A stretch of DNA of 64,000 nt, taken from Acinetobacter calcoaceticus. GTDB lineage: Bacteria; Pseudomonadota; Gammaproteobacteria; Pseudomonadales; Moraxellaceae. Under the pieces are notes generated by a model. That model made no database searches, had not been told where the DNA came from, and saw nothing but the letters and a program-made list of their open reading frames with translations. The stretch lies in the NCBI RefSeq assembly GCF_900520355.1, contig NZ_LS999521.1, positions 3,410,001-3,474,000 of the forward strand. The letters run 5' to 3'. Shown one piece after another: positions 54,760 through 64,000 of this stretch (position 1 is the stretch's first letter; each line of letters starts with the position of its first letter). The translations under genes were made by a program, and so were the position numbers.

Positions 54760-55878
54760 ATGAAAGTAGGTCTGGTCGGTTGGCGCGGGATGGTCGGTTC
54801 CGTCCTTATGCAACGTATGGTTGAAGAGAATGATTTTGCTCATATTGAGCCATTTTATTTCTCTACCAGTAATGCAGGTGGTGAAGCTCCTTCATTTGGT
54901 GGTAAGACTGCCCCAGCACTTATGGAAGCTACAGACATTAATAGTCTGAAGCAAATGGATGTCATTATTACCTGTCAAGGTGGTGACTATACGTCTGAAG
55001 TTTTCCCACAGTTAAAAGCAACTGGTTGGAATGGCTACTGGATTGATGCAGCCTCTACTTTACGTATGTCAGATGATGCAATCATCGTTCTTGACCCAGT
55101 AAACCTTAACGTTATCAAAGACGGCTTGGTTAACGGCACCAAAACTTTCGTTGGCGGTAACTGTACAGTATCGCTTATGTTGATGGGTGTAGGTTCACTT
55201 TTCCAAAATAATTTGGTTGAGTGGATGACTGCTATGACTTATCAAGCAGCATCAGGCGCTGGCGCACAAAACATGCGTGAGCTTATTACTGGTATGGGCT
55301 ACTTATATAACAATACCAAAACATTGTTAGATGATCCTAAATCTGCAATTTTGGATATTGATCGTCAAGTTGCTGAGTTACAACGTGGTGAAGGTTTCCC
55401 ATCTGCTAACTTTGGTGTGCCATTAGCTGGATCGTTGATTCCTTACATTGATAAGCAACTTGAAAGCGGTCAGTCAAAAGAAGAGTGGAAAGGTCAGGTT
55501 GAAACCAACAAGATCTTGGGTAATTCACAAATTGTTCCAATTGATGGTCACTGTGTCCGTATTGGCGCGATGCGTTGTCACTCTCAAGCATTGACGATCA
55601 AGTTGAAAAAAGATGTCCCACTTGATGAAATCGAAGATATGATTCGTACTTCAAACCAATGGGCGAAAGTTGTACCAAACACTCGTGAAGCGTCTATGAC
55701 TGACCTTACACCTGTTGCTGTAACTGGTACTTTAACTGTACCTGTTGGCCGTTTGCGTAAACTTAATATGGGTAAAGAATATTTAGGCGCATTCACAGTA
55801 GGTGACCAATTACTTTGGGGCGCTGCTGAACCTTTACGTCGCATGTTACGTATCTTAGTAGAATATAAGAACTCATAA
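54760..55878 (+). CDS. asd: Aspartate-semialdehyde dehydrogenase
   Basis: Reduces aspartyl phosphate to the semialdehyde feeding lysine, diaminopimelate, threonine and methionine synthesis. The start at 54760 ([16 protein letters not shown]) has CGAGG 10 bases upstream; the ORF's earlier codon adds 23 unrelated residues. The 372 residues match the family. The NADPH site is GWRGMVGSV (7-15); the catalytic Cys is in [12 protein letters not shown] (about 135), and the His in [15 protein letters not shown] (about 275). Asd is essential for peptidoglycan. FimV-type genes follow, as in pseudomonads. Confidence 0.96.
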   Translation: MKVGLVGWRGMVGSVLMQRMVEENDFAHIEPFYFSTSNAGGEAPSFGGKTAPALMEATDINSLKQMDVIITCQGGDYTSEVFPQLKATGWNGYWIDAASTLRMSDDAIIVLDPVNLNVIKDGLVNGTKTFVGGNCTVSLMLMGVGSLFQNNLVEWMTAMTYQAASGAGAQNMRELITGMGYLYNNTKTLLDDPKSAILDIDRQVAELQRGEGFPSANFGVPLAGSLIPYIDKQLESGQSKEEWKGQVETNKILGNSQIVPIDGHCVRIGAMRCHSQALTIKLKKDVPLDEIEDMIRTSNQWAKVVPNTREASMTDLTPVAVTGTLTVPVGRLRKLNMGKEYLGAFTVGDQLLWGAAEPLRRMLRILVEYKNS

Positions 55879-55905
55879 TTTGGTCTGAATTATTCAGTCA
55901 AAACA

Positions 55906-55935
55906 AAAAGCCGATCACATTAGATCGGCTTTTTC
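55906..55935 (+). terminator. Terminator downstream of asd
   Basis: AAAAAGCCGATC / GATCGGCTTTTT around a 6-base loop. Confidence 0.92.
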
Positions 55936-56026
55936 GTAACTGGTTTGTGAAAAAATTACAATTTATTTACATTTCATTATTGTATAATTTTGAACGACTT
56001 TACGACTTATTAGGTCATGGATTGAG

Positions 56027-57373
56027 ATGACTGTTTATAACAAATTAAAAATTGCCATTTTCACCATTATGTCTTCGCCTTCTATTTATGCGATTACATT
56101 AGACCCTATACAAATTCAGTCCGCACCCGGCGATTTGTTATATGCAGAAATGAACTTCCAGCAAGCTGATCCCAATTCCACTTTGCAAGTCAGTTTAGCA
56201 ACCCCCGAAGATTTAAGTGCTTTGGGCGTAACTCATCAGCCGCCGGGAAATCTTAATTTTTATACACGCCAAAATGGACAAGGTTCTGGGGTTATTGTTA
56301 TTACCTCATCCCGCCCTGTTATTGATCCTGAACTCAATATTGTTGTAAAAATCAGTGAAGGCTCTGCAACTCGTTTGCAGCATATCAAAACTGTAATTAA
56401 GCCCTCTTCTATAAAAAAGACCGAAAATAACGAAAGTACTTTATCACCTCAGCTTGTCCTGAATGAAAAGGATATTGCTTTAAATCTGCCAGAAAGTACC
56501 CAATATGCTTCATCAACTTCGCCCCCAACTACAATAAACTCAAATAGTGAACAAAGTCTTAATATCAACGCTGGGACTGCCCCCGCGATAAATACGAATT
56601 CAACTCCCTCACTTAGCGAAAAATCTTCGGCTCAGGCAGCTCAACAAATTGCAATAAGTCCTACTCCTGATCAGGCGAAAACAAAAGCTCTCACTAAGTC
56701 AGATGCAAATAATTCACCAAAACCGTCGGTTAAAAATTTAGCAGTACAAAAGAAGTCTGTTCCATCCAAAAAGCTCAGTCAAAATTCTGCAAAGAAACAA
56801 ACCCTAAGTCCGTCTAGAGGACCAATAACTTCAAGTAAATATGTAGTACAACACAATGAGTCTTTATGGAGCATTGCTAATCGTATTGCAGCGAAAACCA
56901 AACAGCCAGTTGCAAAAGTCATGCATGATATTCAAAAACAAAATCAGCATGCTTTTATTCAAGGCGATGTAAACCGTTTACGTCAGGGAATCGCTCTAAA
57001 ACTCGCCCATACTCCTGCCACTCAAAATCAGCAAAATAAATCAAAAACAGAAATAACGCGTACTAAAAAATCACCTTCTGGCCAAGCTAAATACCGTTTG
57101 CAACAAGCAGAAATGAGTATCGTGGCTGAAAACAGCCAAAATTCTACCCATGGAAGTGCTAAAAAGAGCACACAACAAAGTCAAAACAATACTGAGTTAG
57201 CAGTAAAAGTTATGACAAAAAGAGAAAAAAACGTTACATTACAAAGGAATGTAACCAAACTGAATCAAACTTTACGTTTAAAAGACCAGCGTATTCAACT
57301 TTTGAATGCACGTTTGGCAGAGTTACAACAGCAGTTACAAGCACAGCAGCAAACTCATAAGCAAAAACATTAA
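56027..57373 (+). CDS. FimV N-terminal half (periplasmic, LysM)
   Basis: A 448-residue protein matching the periplasmic part of FimV, a polar hub for type IV pili and twitching motility. A weak signal peptide (MTVYNKLKIAIFTIMSSPSIYA) precedes the FimV N-terminal domain (about 23-125, LDPIQIQSAPGDLLYAEMNFQQADPN). After a low-complexity Ser/Thr/Gln/Lys stretch, a LysM domain lies at about 275-325 (YVVQHNESLWSIANRIAAK), then a coiled coil at the end. In Pseudomonas these parts continue into a membrane helix and cytoplasmic domain in one chain; here that part is a separate gene downstream. Confidence 0.78.
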   Translation: MTVYNKLKIAIFTIMSSPSIYAITLDPIQIQSAPGDLLYAEMNFQQADPNSTLQVSLATPEDLSALGVTHQPPGNLNFYTRQNGQGSGVIVITSSRPVIDPELNIVVKISEGSATRLQHIKTVIKPSSIKKTENNESTLSPQLVLNEKDIALNLPESTQYASSTSPPTTINSNSEQSLNINAGTAPAINTNSTPSLSEKSSAQAAQQIAISPTPDQAKTKALTKSDANNSPKPSVKNLAVQKKSVPSKKLSQNSAKKQTLSPSRGPITSSKYVVQHNESLWSIANRIAAKTKQPVAKVMHDIQKQNQHAFIQGDVNRLRQGIALKLAHTPATQNQQNKSKTEITRTKKSPSGQAKYRLQQAEMSIVAENSQNSTHGSAKKSTQQSQNNTELAVKVMTKREKNVTLQRNVTKLNQTLRLKDQRIQLLNARLAELQQQLQAQQQTHKQKH

Positions 57374-57432
57374 GTTAAAACCAGAGTTAGCTCGCTTTAT
57401 ATTGCAAATATTTATTTTTTAAGGGGAAAGTA

Positions 57433-58686
57433 ATGCTATATGTGATTCCGTTCATCATATTACTCGTGGTCGCTGTTATTTTAAAAAAACGCGAGAATAG
57501 CCAGAAACAAGAGGCCACCTCCCCTAAAATGCTAAATAAAAAAACCAATAAAAAAGCAAACTCTAAATCGAGTAAAAACTCCCGTGAAAAAAGTAAAGCA
57601 CATGAGGTAGAAGAAACACTTCTATCTATTCCACAGAGCAGTCCTGTTCCAGAAGCTGTACGTCAAAAAATCCAACAGCTCATTCAAGAAAAGCAATATT
57701 CAGCCGCTGAAGCTCAAGTGAATCAGGCGTTAAAAAAAGATAATACTCAACATGAGCTTTATTTATTATTGCTTGAAGTTCATATTGCACAGAAAGATGA
57801 ATTTGCCATAACGCAATTGATTAGTCATATTCGTAGCTTGACATTAAATAAAATAGTGGCTCAAGCAGAAACTAGACAAAAAGAATATGAGTCTTCAAGA
57901 CAATCTGATGCCATCGATTTCCCTCAAGCTCAAACATATAAAGAACCAAAAAATACACCTGACACAACAGCTCAGTTTGACCAATTAACAACAAGTTCTT
58001 CTGAAGCTTCTTTCGATGACTTGCAGAAAGACTATGCACCTGTAAAGCAAGAACCTGTTGTTGAAGTTGAACCTCTAGAATTTAATTTCTCATTTGAGCA
58101 AAAAACAACAGAAGTCGATTCTGCTAAACCTGAAGATAAAATTAGCACTGAAACAGACAGTGAAACAAATGACTTAAATACTTTAGAGTTTTCATTTGAT
58201 TTAGAGTCTATCCCAAATAAAGCAGAAAAGTCTTTTGAGACTACCTCTGAATTGTCTGTTGAAACAATCAAAATTGATACAACCGCTACGCCAGACATTG
58301 ATCTTGATTTTAGTGATTTTTCAATAGATAAAGACACTGCTTCACAAAGCAATATCTCTCAAGAAACCGTCTTAGAAGAAAATATTCAAACTCAGCCGTT
58401 ATCAATTGAAACCCTTGAGTTTTCGTTAAACCCTATAGAGTCTGAAGATAACCAACCGAATTTAAATGAATCAGAACTTAGTCTTGAAAACAACGACCCA
58501 CTTGTCCAAGCTTTTCCAGAATTAAAACAGTTAGATGAAAATGAACTCGACTTACAACTTGCAGAGCAGTACATCAAGTTAGGTGCTTACCCAGCCGCTC
58601 ATGCTTTGTTGGCAAGTAATGAGCAAAAATTCAACACAGAGCAACAACAACGTGCGAAAAATCTACTAAATCGCATAGCTTCTTAA
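57433..58686 (+). CDS. FimV C-terminal half (membrane helix plus cytoplasmic domain)
   Basis: A 417-residue protein. One N-terminal membrane helix (about 1-18, MLYVIPFIILLVVAVILK) is followed by a Lys-rich, then strongly acidic low-complexity region (about 170-375) and a C-terminal FimV_C-type motif (about 362-417, ELDLQLAEQYIKLGAYPAAHALL) with TPR-like helices; another TPR-like block is at 75-130. It begins 59 bp after the periplasmic half, with its own ribosome site (AAGGGGAAAG). Together the two encode a complete FimV split into two chains. Confidence 0.78.
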   Translation: MLYVIPFIILLVVAVILKKRENSQKQEATSPKMLNKKTNKKANSKSSKNSREKSKAHEVEETLLSIPQSSPVPEAVRQKIQQLIQEKQYSAAEAQVNQALKKDNTQHELYLLLLEVHIAQKDEFAITQLISHIRSLTLNKIVAQAETRQKEYESSRQSDAIDFPQAQTYKEPKNTPDTTAQFDQLTTSSSEASFDDLQKDYAPVKQEPVVEVEPLEFNFSFEQKTTEVDSAKPEDKISTETDSETNDLNTLEFSFDLESIPNKAEKSFETTSELSVETIKIDTTATPDIDLDFSDFSIDKDTASQSNISQETVLEENIQTQPLSIETLEFSLNPIESEDNQPNLNESELSLENNDPLVQAFPELKQLDENELDLQLAEQYIKLGAYPAAHALLASNEQKFNTEQQQRAKNLLNRIAS

Positions 58687-58741
58687 AGCTGATCGTTTTA
58701 CCATAAGCAGTCAAAGATGACTGCTTTTATGCCTGAAAAAG

Positions 58742-59713
58742 ATGAAAAAAATAGCCTTATTTTATATGGGTGGTACTTTTGGTTGTGTAGGTGAACCTTT
58801 AGCGCCTATGCCTTATGACCAGTTTTTGCCTCAACTTGAGAAAGTTATACCGCCTCACTTAACGGTTGACTGTTTTGCTGCACCCAATATTGTAGATAGC
58901 AGCGCTTGTACAGCGCCTGATTGGCTACGTCTTATTCAACGTATACAACAGCTCCAACTCGAAGGCTATCAGCACTTCGTCGTTATTCATGGTACAGATA
59001 CACTCAGTTATGCTTCTGCGACTCTAGCTCGTTTTTTAGGACAGAGTTGTCATGTGGTTATTACTGGCAGTCAATATCCTCTTCTTAACATTCAAGGAGA
59101 TAATACCCGTGAGTTTACTGATGCAATTGATAATTTATATCTTGCATTAGAGCAGGCGATTAGCTTACCAGTGGGTACTTACCTTGCTTTTCATCATCAA
59201 GTATTTCATGCACAAACTGTGTTAAAGACACATACGACTGAACTTGACGCTTTTTCCGGCCTTAAAGCTGAGTCTGAATTTACACCTCAGCAAAATAGGC
59301 TGATTGTGCAAGATACGCAAATCGAGCGTGCAGCATCTTTTCAAATTTTGAATTGGATGATGCAACCTATCGCGACTACTCAACTTGTTCAGCAATTACG
59401 AAACTTACTGCCAGCCCCACCTCAATTTTTAGTATTACAGGGTTTTGGTACTGGAAACATAGCCGTTAATCAAGAGTTACTAGCAACATTAGATGAGCTC
59501 TATACACATGGCTGCGTTCCAGTTCTTACCACTCAGGTTACCTTTGGTGGTATTGATCAACGCTATGCGATTAGTGAGTGGACCAAAACTGCAAAAATTG
59601 TCATTAGTGATGCACATAGTCATGCAGATCTCTATGCAAAAGCACTTCAAATCTATTTAAAATACTCAACCCCAGAACAGTGGCTCAGCCATTGGAACGA
59701 AAATTTGCATTAA
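58742..59713 (+). CDS. L-asparaginase family protein
   Basis: A 323-residue amidohydrolase that converts asparagine (or glutamine) to the acid plus ammonia. The first catalytic Thr12 is in MGGTFG and the second triad lies in HGTDTL (83-88, Thr85 and Asp86). GSQYPLLNIQGDNTREFTDAIDN is the next conserved block. No signal peptide is visible, so it is cytoplasmic and closer to type I in location. A second Gly after the first Thr (GGTFG) is the usual sequence with F where I is common. truA begins 14 bp past its stop. Confidence 0.87.
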   Translation: MKKIALFYMGGTFGCVGEPLAPMPYDQFLPQLEKVIPPHLTVDCFAAPNIVDSSACTAPDWLRLIQRIQQLQLEGYQHFVVIHGTDTLSYASATLARFLGQSCHVVITGSQYPLLNIQGDNTREFTDAIDNLYLALEQAISLPVGTYLAFHHQVFHAQTVLKTHTTELDAFSGLKAESEFTPQQNRLIVQDTQIERAASFQILNWMMQPIATTQLVQQLRNLLPAPPQFLVLQGFGTGNIAVNQELLATLDELYTHGCVPVLTTQVTFGGIDQRYAISEWTKTAKIVISDAHSHADLYAKALQIYLKYSTPEQWLSHWNENLH

Positions 59714-59727
59714 ATAGAGGTAAAGCT

Positions 59728-60525
59728 ATGCAACGTTATGCAGTCGGTATTGAATTTAGCGGAGTTCAATATCGAGGTTGGCAAACACAACAGCCAGGCG
59801 TTGCCAGCGTACAAGAAACTATTGAACGTGTGCTTAGCAAAGTCGCAAATGAACCTATAGCACTTCATGGTGCTGGTCGTACCGATGCAGGAGTACATGC
59901 GACAAATATGGTGGCACACTTCGATACGCATGCCATTCGTCCAGAAACGGGATGGTTAAGAGGAGCAAACAGCCAGCTACCTAAAGATATCTCCATTCAG
60001 TGGATTAAACTGATGGATGAAAGTTTTCATGCCCGCTTTAAAGCGACTGCTCGACGTTACCGCTATATTATATATAACACGTCTCATCGGCCTGCACTAT
60101 TACATAAACAGGTTACTCACATTTATCAACAGTTAGATGTGAAAAAGATGATTGAAGCAGCTAGCAAATTTGAAGGGACTCATAACTTTGAAAGCTTCCG
60201 CGCAGCAGCCTGCCAGTCAAATCAGCCTGTTCGACATGTAAAACATTGCCGTTTATTTGAACATGGGCGCTATTTGGTTCTAGATATTCAAGCAGATGGC
60301 TTTTTACACCATATGGTTCGCAATATTGTTGGATGTTTACTCGAAATTGGTCAAGGCATGTATGAAGTTGACCATATCGATGCAATGTTTGCTGCACAAG
60401 ATCGTAAGGCGGCAGGAGTCACTGCGCCACCAGATGGTCTTTATTTTATTCAGTGTAACTATCCTGAGCAATTTGATTTGCCACAGCCACCACTTGGCCC
60501 ACATTGGCTAAACTTACCTGAGTAA
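59728..60525 (+). CDS. truA: tRNA pseudouridine(38-40) synthase TruA
   Basis: Makes pseudouridine at positions 38-40 of the tRNA anticodon stem-loop. The start ATG at 59728 (MQRYAVGIEFSG) has AGAGG 8 bases upstream; the ORF's first codon at 59680 lies inside the preceding gene. The 265 residues are typical. Catalytic Asp53 is in GAGRTDAGVHA, and FKATARRYRYIIYN and DGFLHHMVRNIVGCLLEIG are conserved blocks. The gene order asd-fimV-truA is seen in pseudomonads, supporting the FimV assignment. Confidence 0.95.
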   Translation: MQRYAVGIEFSGVQYRGWQTQQPGVASVQETIERVLSKVANEPIALHGAGRTDAGVHATNMVAHFDTHAIRPETGWLRGANSQLPKDISIQWIKLMDESFHARFKATARRYRYIIYNTSHRPALLHKQVTHIYQQLDVKKMIEAASKFEGTHNFESFRAAACQSNQPVRHVKHCRLFEHGRYLVLDIQADGFLHHMVRNIVGCLLEIGQGMYEVDHIDAMFAAQDRKAAGVTAPPDGLYFIQCNYPEQFDLPQPPLGPHWLNLPE

Positions 60526-60551
60526 GCTTAGCCTGCTCGACTTATACTTAT

Positions 60552-61577
60552 CTAGCGATGCTGTTTACGTTTCCGGTATTCAACTGGTGTCTCATTTGTC
60601 CAGCGTTTGAATGCCCGATAGAACGTACTTGGTTCAGAGAAGCCTGTTAAATATACAATACGTTCAACACTCTCACTGGTATTGGCCAAAAGCTTTTTAG
60701 CCAAACGGCAACGATAGTCAGAAAGTATTTGCTGAAAACTGGTATTGGCTTCGCTTAGCTGAGTACGTAAGCGGCGCGGTGTAATATTTAACTGAGCTGC
60801 AACTGTCTCTAAAGTTGTTTCTCCGCTTTCCAGCGTTGAACCAATTGCTCTACGAACTTCACCCACCAAATCATAACGCGCTAATTCTTGTAGTTTTTCA
60901 ATCGCAAGCTGCTCATGCAATTGCAATAACTCAGGCTCTGCTTGCCAAAGCTGAAAATCTAGAATAGCTGGATCAAAATATAAACGCGTTTCTTTTTGAC
61001 CTAAACTGACCGGACAACCATATACGCGGAAATACTCATCCTCGGCTGCGCCTTCGTTGAAGTTAAAATCGATAAAAATCGGGTGAAATTGACCTTCGGT
61101 AATAAACTTAAAAAATCTAAGGATGCCCGAAATTGCACATTCAGAGAAATGTCGATTAACAAGATTATCAGCACCGGTCTGTTCGCCATTGGTTAAATAA
61201 CAGCGCCCTTCTTCAATCACCAGTTTCGCATCGAATGCATCACTAATGAGGCGCTGATAAGCCAAAGCCCGCTTTAGGCCTTCACCAAAGGTATCACTAC
61301 TAATAAATAGATGTTCAATGACCTGACCACGATACAAAGGCAAATGCTCGCCTAAATGCAGACCGATATCTGGATCTTTACTGACTTCCTGAGCAGCAGT
61401 CCAAAAGGCGTACTGTGCACTTAACGGTGTACGTGCATTTGTATCAACCTGATTTAAAGCAACTCCCGCTTTGGTTAATATTTCTTCTGTTGGCAATCCC
61501 GCACGACGAATCGCTTGATAGCCAAAGCGTAATACAACTGATGCATCTGTTAGCTGACCCACGCAGTGCCCTTCCAT
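60552..61577 (-). CDS. AraC-family regulator with arabinose-binding-type N domain
   Basis: A 341-residue transcriptional activator type. The N-terminal effector domain (about 10-225) has the Arabinose_bd (PF12625) layout common in Acinetobacter and Pseudomonas: LRFGYQAIRRAGLPTEEIL, GLHLGEHLPLYRGQVIEHLFISSDTFGEGL. The C-terminal HTH_18 double helix-turn-helix (about 245-338) includes LETVAAQLNITPRRLRTQLSEANTSFQQIL and ESVERIVYLTGFSEPSTFYRAFKRWTNETPVEYRKRK. It stands alone, so its targets and effector are unknown. Confidence 0.85.
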   Translation of the reverse strand: MEGHCVGQLTDASVVLRFGYQAIRRAGLPTEEILTKAGVALNQVDTNARTPLSAQYAFWTAAQEVSKDPDIGLHLGEHLPLYRGQVIEHLFISSDTFGEGLKRALAYQRLISDAFDAKLVIEEGRCYLTNGEQTGADNLVNRHFSECAISGILRFFKFITEGQFHPIFIDFNFNEGAAEDEYFRVYGCPVSLGQKETRLYFDPAILDFQLWQAEPELLQLHEQLAIEKLQELARYDLVGEVRRAIGSTLESGETTLETVAAQLNITPRRLRTQLSEANTSFQQILSDYRCRLAKKLLANTSESVERIVYLTGFSEPSTFYRAFKRWTNETPVEYRKRKQHR

Positions 61578-61763
61578 GTAGATACTTCATTGATATTTAG
61601 GGCCGTTGACTTTTACGCAATTAACAGTCCCTAATAACTATGATTTTAGATTAGCGTTGATTGACCGAACTGACAACAGAATTACACTTCTTTTGTGAAA
61701 AAAATTACATCTTTTTTTATTAGTCATACTTTAACCAGATGCTTGAGTAGAAGTATGTCTATC

Positions 61764-61792
61764 TTGTTTTTTTTAAATAAATTGACTATAAT
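61764..61792 (+). promoter_or_regulatory. Promoter of infA
   Basis: -10 TATAAT (61787-61792) is perfect, and -35 TTGTTT (61764-61769) is 17 bp upstream. Transcription would start near 61800, about 25 bp before the ATG. Confidence 0.65.
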
Positions 61793-61825
61793 TTGCGCCT
61801 TCCCAATTTGATCATCAGGTAGGCT

Positions 61826-62047
61826 ATGGCCAATAAAGAGGAACTCATTGAGTTCGAAGGCGTTGTCACCGAAACGCTTCCTAATACGATGTTCCGTGTA
61901 CGTCTTGAAAACGGTCACGAAGTTATTGCACACATTTCTGGTAAAATGCGTAAACACTATATTCGTATTCTTACTGGCGACAGTGTAAAAGTCGAAATGA
62001 CACCATATGACTTGACTAAAGGTCGTATTACGTACCGTGCTCGCTAA
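61826..62047 (+). CDS. infA: Translation initiation factor IF-1
   Basis: A 73-residue OB-fold protein that binds the A site of the 30S subunit during initiation. The sequence [58 protein letters not shown] is textbook IF-1 and ends [12 protein letters not shown]. Ribosome site GGTAGG/AGG a few bases before the ATG. Monocistronic, with its own consensus promoter and terminator. Confidence 0.98.
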   Translation: MANKEELIEFEGVVTETLPNTMFRVRLENGHEVIAHISGKMRKHYIRILTGDSVKVEMTPYDLTKGRITYRAR

Positions 62048-62058
62048 TTAGTGAATGC

Positions 62059-62088
62059 AAAAAAGCCACTTCATAATGTGGCTTTTTT
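62059..62088. terminator. Terminator between infA and the LprI-like gene
   Basis: AAAAAGCCAC / GTGGCTTTTT around an 8-base loop, between converging genes. Confidence 0.9.
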
Positions 62089-62098
62089 ATTGCGTCAT

Positions 62099-62470
62099 TT
62101 ATTCACTTAAGCGACTGGTTTTACATCCTACCGTTTGGCATTCACGCAACCTTTCTTGCAGCCAATGGTTTCTTTCCTGCGTTGTCTGTAAACGACATTG
62201 CACGTCTACGCTATTCCTATTTGAATCTGTACACTCAGCATCACGTTGACGTATCCATGCGAGCTGAGATTTCTTAAGAATATTTTTTTGCGCGGTATTT
62301 AACTTTACTCGCAATGCTTGATAATTCTTATTCAGGTCTGCATCTGCACTCGCATAAATTTTATTTGTACAATAAATATCATCATAAGTATTACGGGCAC
62401 TATCACAGTTATCAGCGTAGACGACAGTCATTCCTAAACTGCATAAAAATGCAAAAGCAATTTTTCTCAT
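62099..62470 (-). CDS. LprI-like / DUF1311 exported protein
   Basis: A 123-residue protein. The start ATG at 62470 has AAGGAAG 8 bases upstream, after an ORF extension of 26 residues that lacks one. Signal peptide MRKIAFAFLCSLGMTVVYA, cleaved near residue 19. The mature part has six or more cysteines, and the DUF1311 motif LNKNYQALRVKLNTAQKNILKKSQLAWIRQRDAEC. Homologues include lysozyme inhibitor LprI, so it may guard against host or rival lysozymes (inference). Confidence 0.78.
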   Translation of the reverse strand: MRKIAFAFLCSLGMTVVYADNCDSARNTYDDIYCTNKIYASADADLNKNYQALRVKLNTAQKNILKKSQLAWIRQRDAECTDSNRNSVDVQCRLQTTQERNHWLQERLRECQTVGCKTSRLSE

Positions 62471-62645
62471 ACTTTTCTTCCTTAAGTTTTCTATGAAATT
62501 ATTATTAGAACGGTTTGAATGTAAGGATAAGTCTAAAGATAAGTACACCTTTCATTTATCATAATCTTCCTTTTTTACTTTACAAGCATTCAAATCCAAC
62601 CTATTGTTCTTTAATAACAAATATAATTTTTTTATTGAGATAAAA

Positions 62646-63053
62646 ATGAATATAGATACCCGATATCAAATTGGCCTACTTTGTTTAATCATGATGAATG
62701 TGAACGGTTGCACTAGCCATCCACACCAATCTGTAAATTTACAAGAATATTTAAAAGGGTTTCTCGGCAAACCTGCCGCAACCATTCAACAAGATCTAAA
62801 TCTAAGAAGTCTTGGTTTTCAGGTATTAAAAACACCGCAAAAAACGCAAGATCAGCTGATTTATACCATTCTACGGCCGATAAATATCCCAATTCCTATG
62901 GTGAGTAATGTCGATATGAGAGGTAATTCGGTCGCTATACAGTCAGGTAATCTTGGTGGTAATTCTTACGATGTGAATTTCAACTGCAAAGTTATTTTTC
63001 AGCTTAAGAATAATATTGCACAGTCTATTCAATATGAAGGTAAAGCTTGCTAA
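62646..63053 (+). CDS. Small predicted lipoprotein of unknown function
   Basis: A 135-residue protein starting at ATG 62646 (MNIDTRYQIGLLCLIMM), preceded by TTGAG about 6 bases upstream; the ORF's first codon adds 14 residues. Lipobox-like VNGC at about 19-22, with Cys22 as the lipidated residue; the Val at -3 is a weak lipobox. A further pair of cysteines (FNCKVIF and the final GKAC) could form a disulfide. No family recognised. Terminator follows. Confidence 0.6.
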   Translation: MNIDTRYQIGLLCLIMMNVNGCTSHPHQSVNLQEYLKGFLGKPAATIQQDLNLRSLGFQVLKTPQKTQDQLIYTILRPINIPIPMVSNVDMRGNSVAIQSGNLGGNSYDVNFNCKVIFQLKNNIAQSIQYEGKAC

Positions 63054-63063
63054 AACATAGGCA

Positions 63064-63095
63064 TAAAAAACGCAGCGTTGAGCTGCGTTTTTTTA
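63064..63095. terminator. Bidirectional terminator before leuB
   Basis: AAAAAACGCAGC / GCTGCGTTTTTT around a 5-base loop, between converging genes. Confidence 0.9.
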
Positions 63096-63105
63096 TAAGA
63101 AACTT

Positions 63106-64000
63106 TTAAGCAAGAGCAGCGACAACTGCCTCACCCATCTCGGCTGTACCCACTTTTGTCATACCTTCAGACATAATATCTGCTGTACGCAAGCCTTGAT
63201 CAAGTACTTGACCTACCGCATCTTCAATTGCTTTTGCGGCAGCTTCTTCACGGAATGTATAGCGAAGCATCATTGCAACCGAAAGAATAGTTGCTAATGG
63301 ATTCGCCACATTTTGACCTGCAATGTCAGGTGCAGAACCATGACAAGGTTCATACATGCCTTTGCCATTTTCATCTAAAGAAGCTGATGGCAACATGCCG
63401 ATTGAGCCTGTAAGCATTGCCGCTTCATCAGATAAGATATCGCCAAACAAGTTACCTGTTACGATCACGTCAAACTGTTTTGGTGCACGTACAAGCTGCA
63501 TTGCAGCATTATCCACATACATATGAGAAAGCTGAATGTTTGAATAACTCGCTTGCTGCAAATCAGTAACTGTTTGCTTCCAAAGTTCTGTTACTTCTAA
63601 AACGTTCGCTTTATCGACTGAACAGACTTTACCACCACGTAATCCTGCAAGTTCAAAAGCAACTTTTGCAATGCGCTTAATTTCACTTTCAGAATAAACG
63701 TCAGTGTTATAGCCTTGTTTTTCACCGTTTTCGAGTTCACGGATACCACGTGGCTGGCCAAAATAGATACCGCCAGTAAGCTCACGAACAATCAGAATAT
63801 CTAAACCAGCAACAATTTCAGGTTTTAAGCTAGAAGCATCTGCCAATTGCGGATATAAAATCGCTGGGCGTAAGTTAGCAAACAAGTTGAGTTCACTACG
63901 AATTTTTAAAAGACCACGTTCAGGACGAATAGAACGCTCAATTGCATCCCATTTTGGTCCGCCTACTGCACCCAGTAAAATTGCATCAGCTTTTTTTGCC
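63106..64000 (-). CDS. leuB: 3-isopropylmalate dehydrogenase, C-terminal part (cut by window edge)
   Basis: NAD-dependent oxidative decarboxylase in leucine synthesis (3-isopropylmalate to 2-oxoisocaproate). The visible 298 codons are open to base 64000 and continue beyond the window, so the first roughly 60 residues are missing. Visible blocks are [41 protein letters not shown] (substrate and NAD region), [51 protein letters not shown] (metal-binding Asp residues) and [22 protein letters not shown]. It is far from leuA, at the other side of the window. Confidence 0.94.
   Translation of the reverse strand, partial: AKKADAILLGAVGGPKWDAIERSIRPERGLLKIRSELNLFANLRPAILYPQLADASSLKPEIVAGLDILIVRELTGGIYFGQPRGIRELENGEKQGYNTDVYSESEIKRIAKVAFELAGLRGGKVCSVDKANVLEVTELWKQTVTDLQQASYSNIQLSHMYVDNAAMQLVRAPKQFDVIVTGNLFGDILSDEAAMLTGSIGMLPSASLDENGKGMYEPCHGSAPDIAGQNVANPLATILSVAMMLRYTFREEAAAKAIEDAVGQVLDQGLRTADIMSEGMTKVGTAEMGEAVVAALA

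Overview
The window is about 64 kb of bacterial chromosome of low to moderate GC, densely coding on both strands. Gene content and order point to Acinetobacter, most likely the A. baumannii complex: tig-clpP-clpX, piuA-piuC, metX-metW, tatABC, tonB-exbB-exbD in that order, topA, a LOS acyltransferase and glycosyltransferase pair, asd-fimV-truA, and infA and leuB near the end. This assignment rests on protein recognition and gene order. No alignment was run.

Layout. 1-5.4 kb: 3' end of a class I fumarase, two small envelope proteins, and clpX, clpP and tig on the minus strand. 5.4-9 kb: a siderophore receptor (piuA) behind a Fur-box-like site, then the Fe(II) dioxygenase piuC. 9-14.3 kb: leuA behind a leader peptide, then metX-metW, a Sel1-repeat protein and rdgB. 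14.3-21.7 kb: an AEC permease followed by a structured repeat, then tatABC and two Tat-exported PhoX-like lipoproteins, all three units behind 11-bp-spaced PhoB-type repeats. 21.7-27.5 kb: a TANGO2-like protein, lgt, twin membrane proteins, thyA, folA, a DUF4105 protein and msrA. 27.5-33.6 kb: the tonB system, purU, a TetR regulator divergent from an aldehyde dehydrogenase, and rpmB-rpmG. 33.6-43.9 kb: a YbaL-type antiporter, small conserved proteins including an RRM-ASCH pair, a UvrD-like helicase, HdeD, a putative metallopeptidase and topA. 43.9-50.9 kb: HxlR regulator with an oxidoreductase, slyX, uup, a LysE exporter, an LpxL/LpxM-type acyltransferase and an lpsB-like glycosyltransferase. 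51-55.9 kb: gltP, a small membrane protein, a candidate Rsm/Csr-type sRNA, an EEP nuclease-family protein and asd. 56-64 kb: a FimV split over two genes, asparaginase, truA, an AraC regulator, infA, two small secreted proteins and leuB (cut by the window edge).

The most notable signals are in non-coding DNA. (1) 53195-53368 on the minus strand looks like a GacA-controlled, CsrA-sequestering sRNA: nine GGA motifs, a terminator whose loop carries GGA, and a near-perfect GacA upstream site centred about 66 bp before the inferred start. (2) tatABC and both PhoX-like genes each have four tandem 11-bp PhoB-type half sites, which suggests phosphate starvation induces the enzymes and their translocase together. 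(3) leuA is preceded by a Leu-rich 27-residue leader peptide whose leucine codons contain a 7-base complement of the leuA Shine-Dalgarno region, a simple design for translational attenuation. (4) Two copies of a multi-hairpin repeat lie just downstream of genes and present AAGGA loops. (5) An ASCH-domain gene appears to start at ATT. No tRNA, rRNA, insertion sequence, prophage or CRISPR array was seen.
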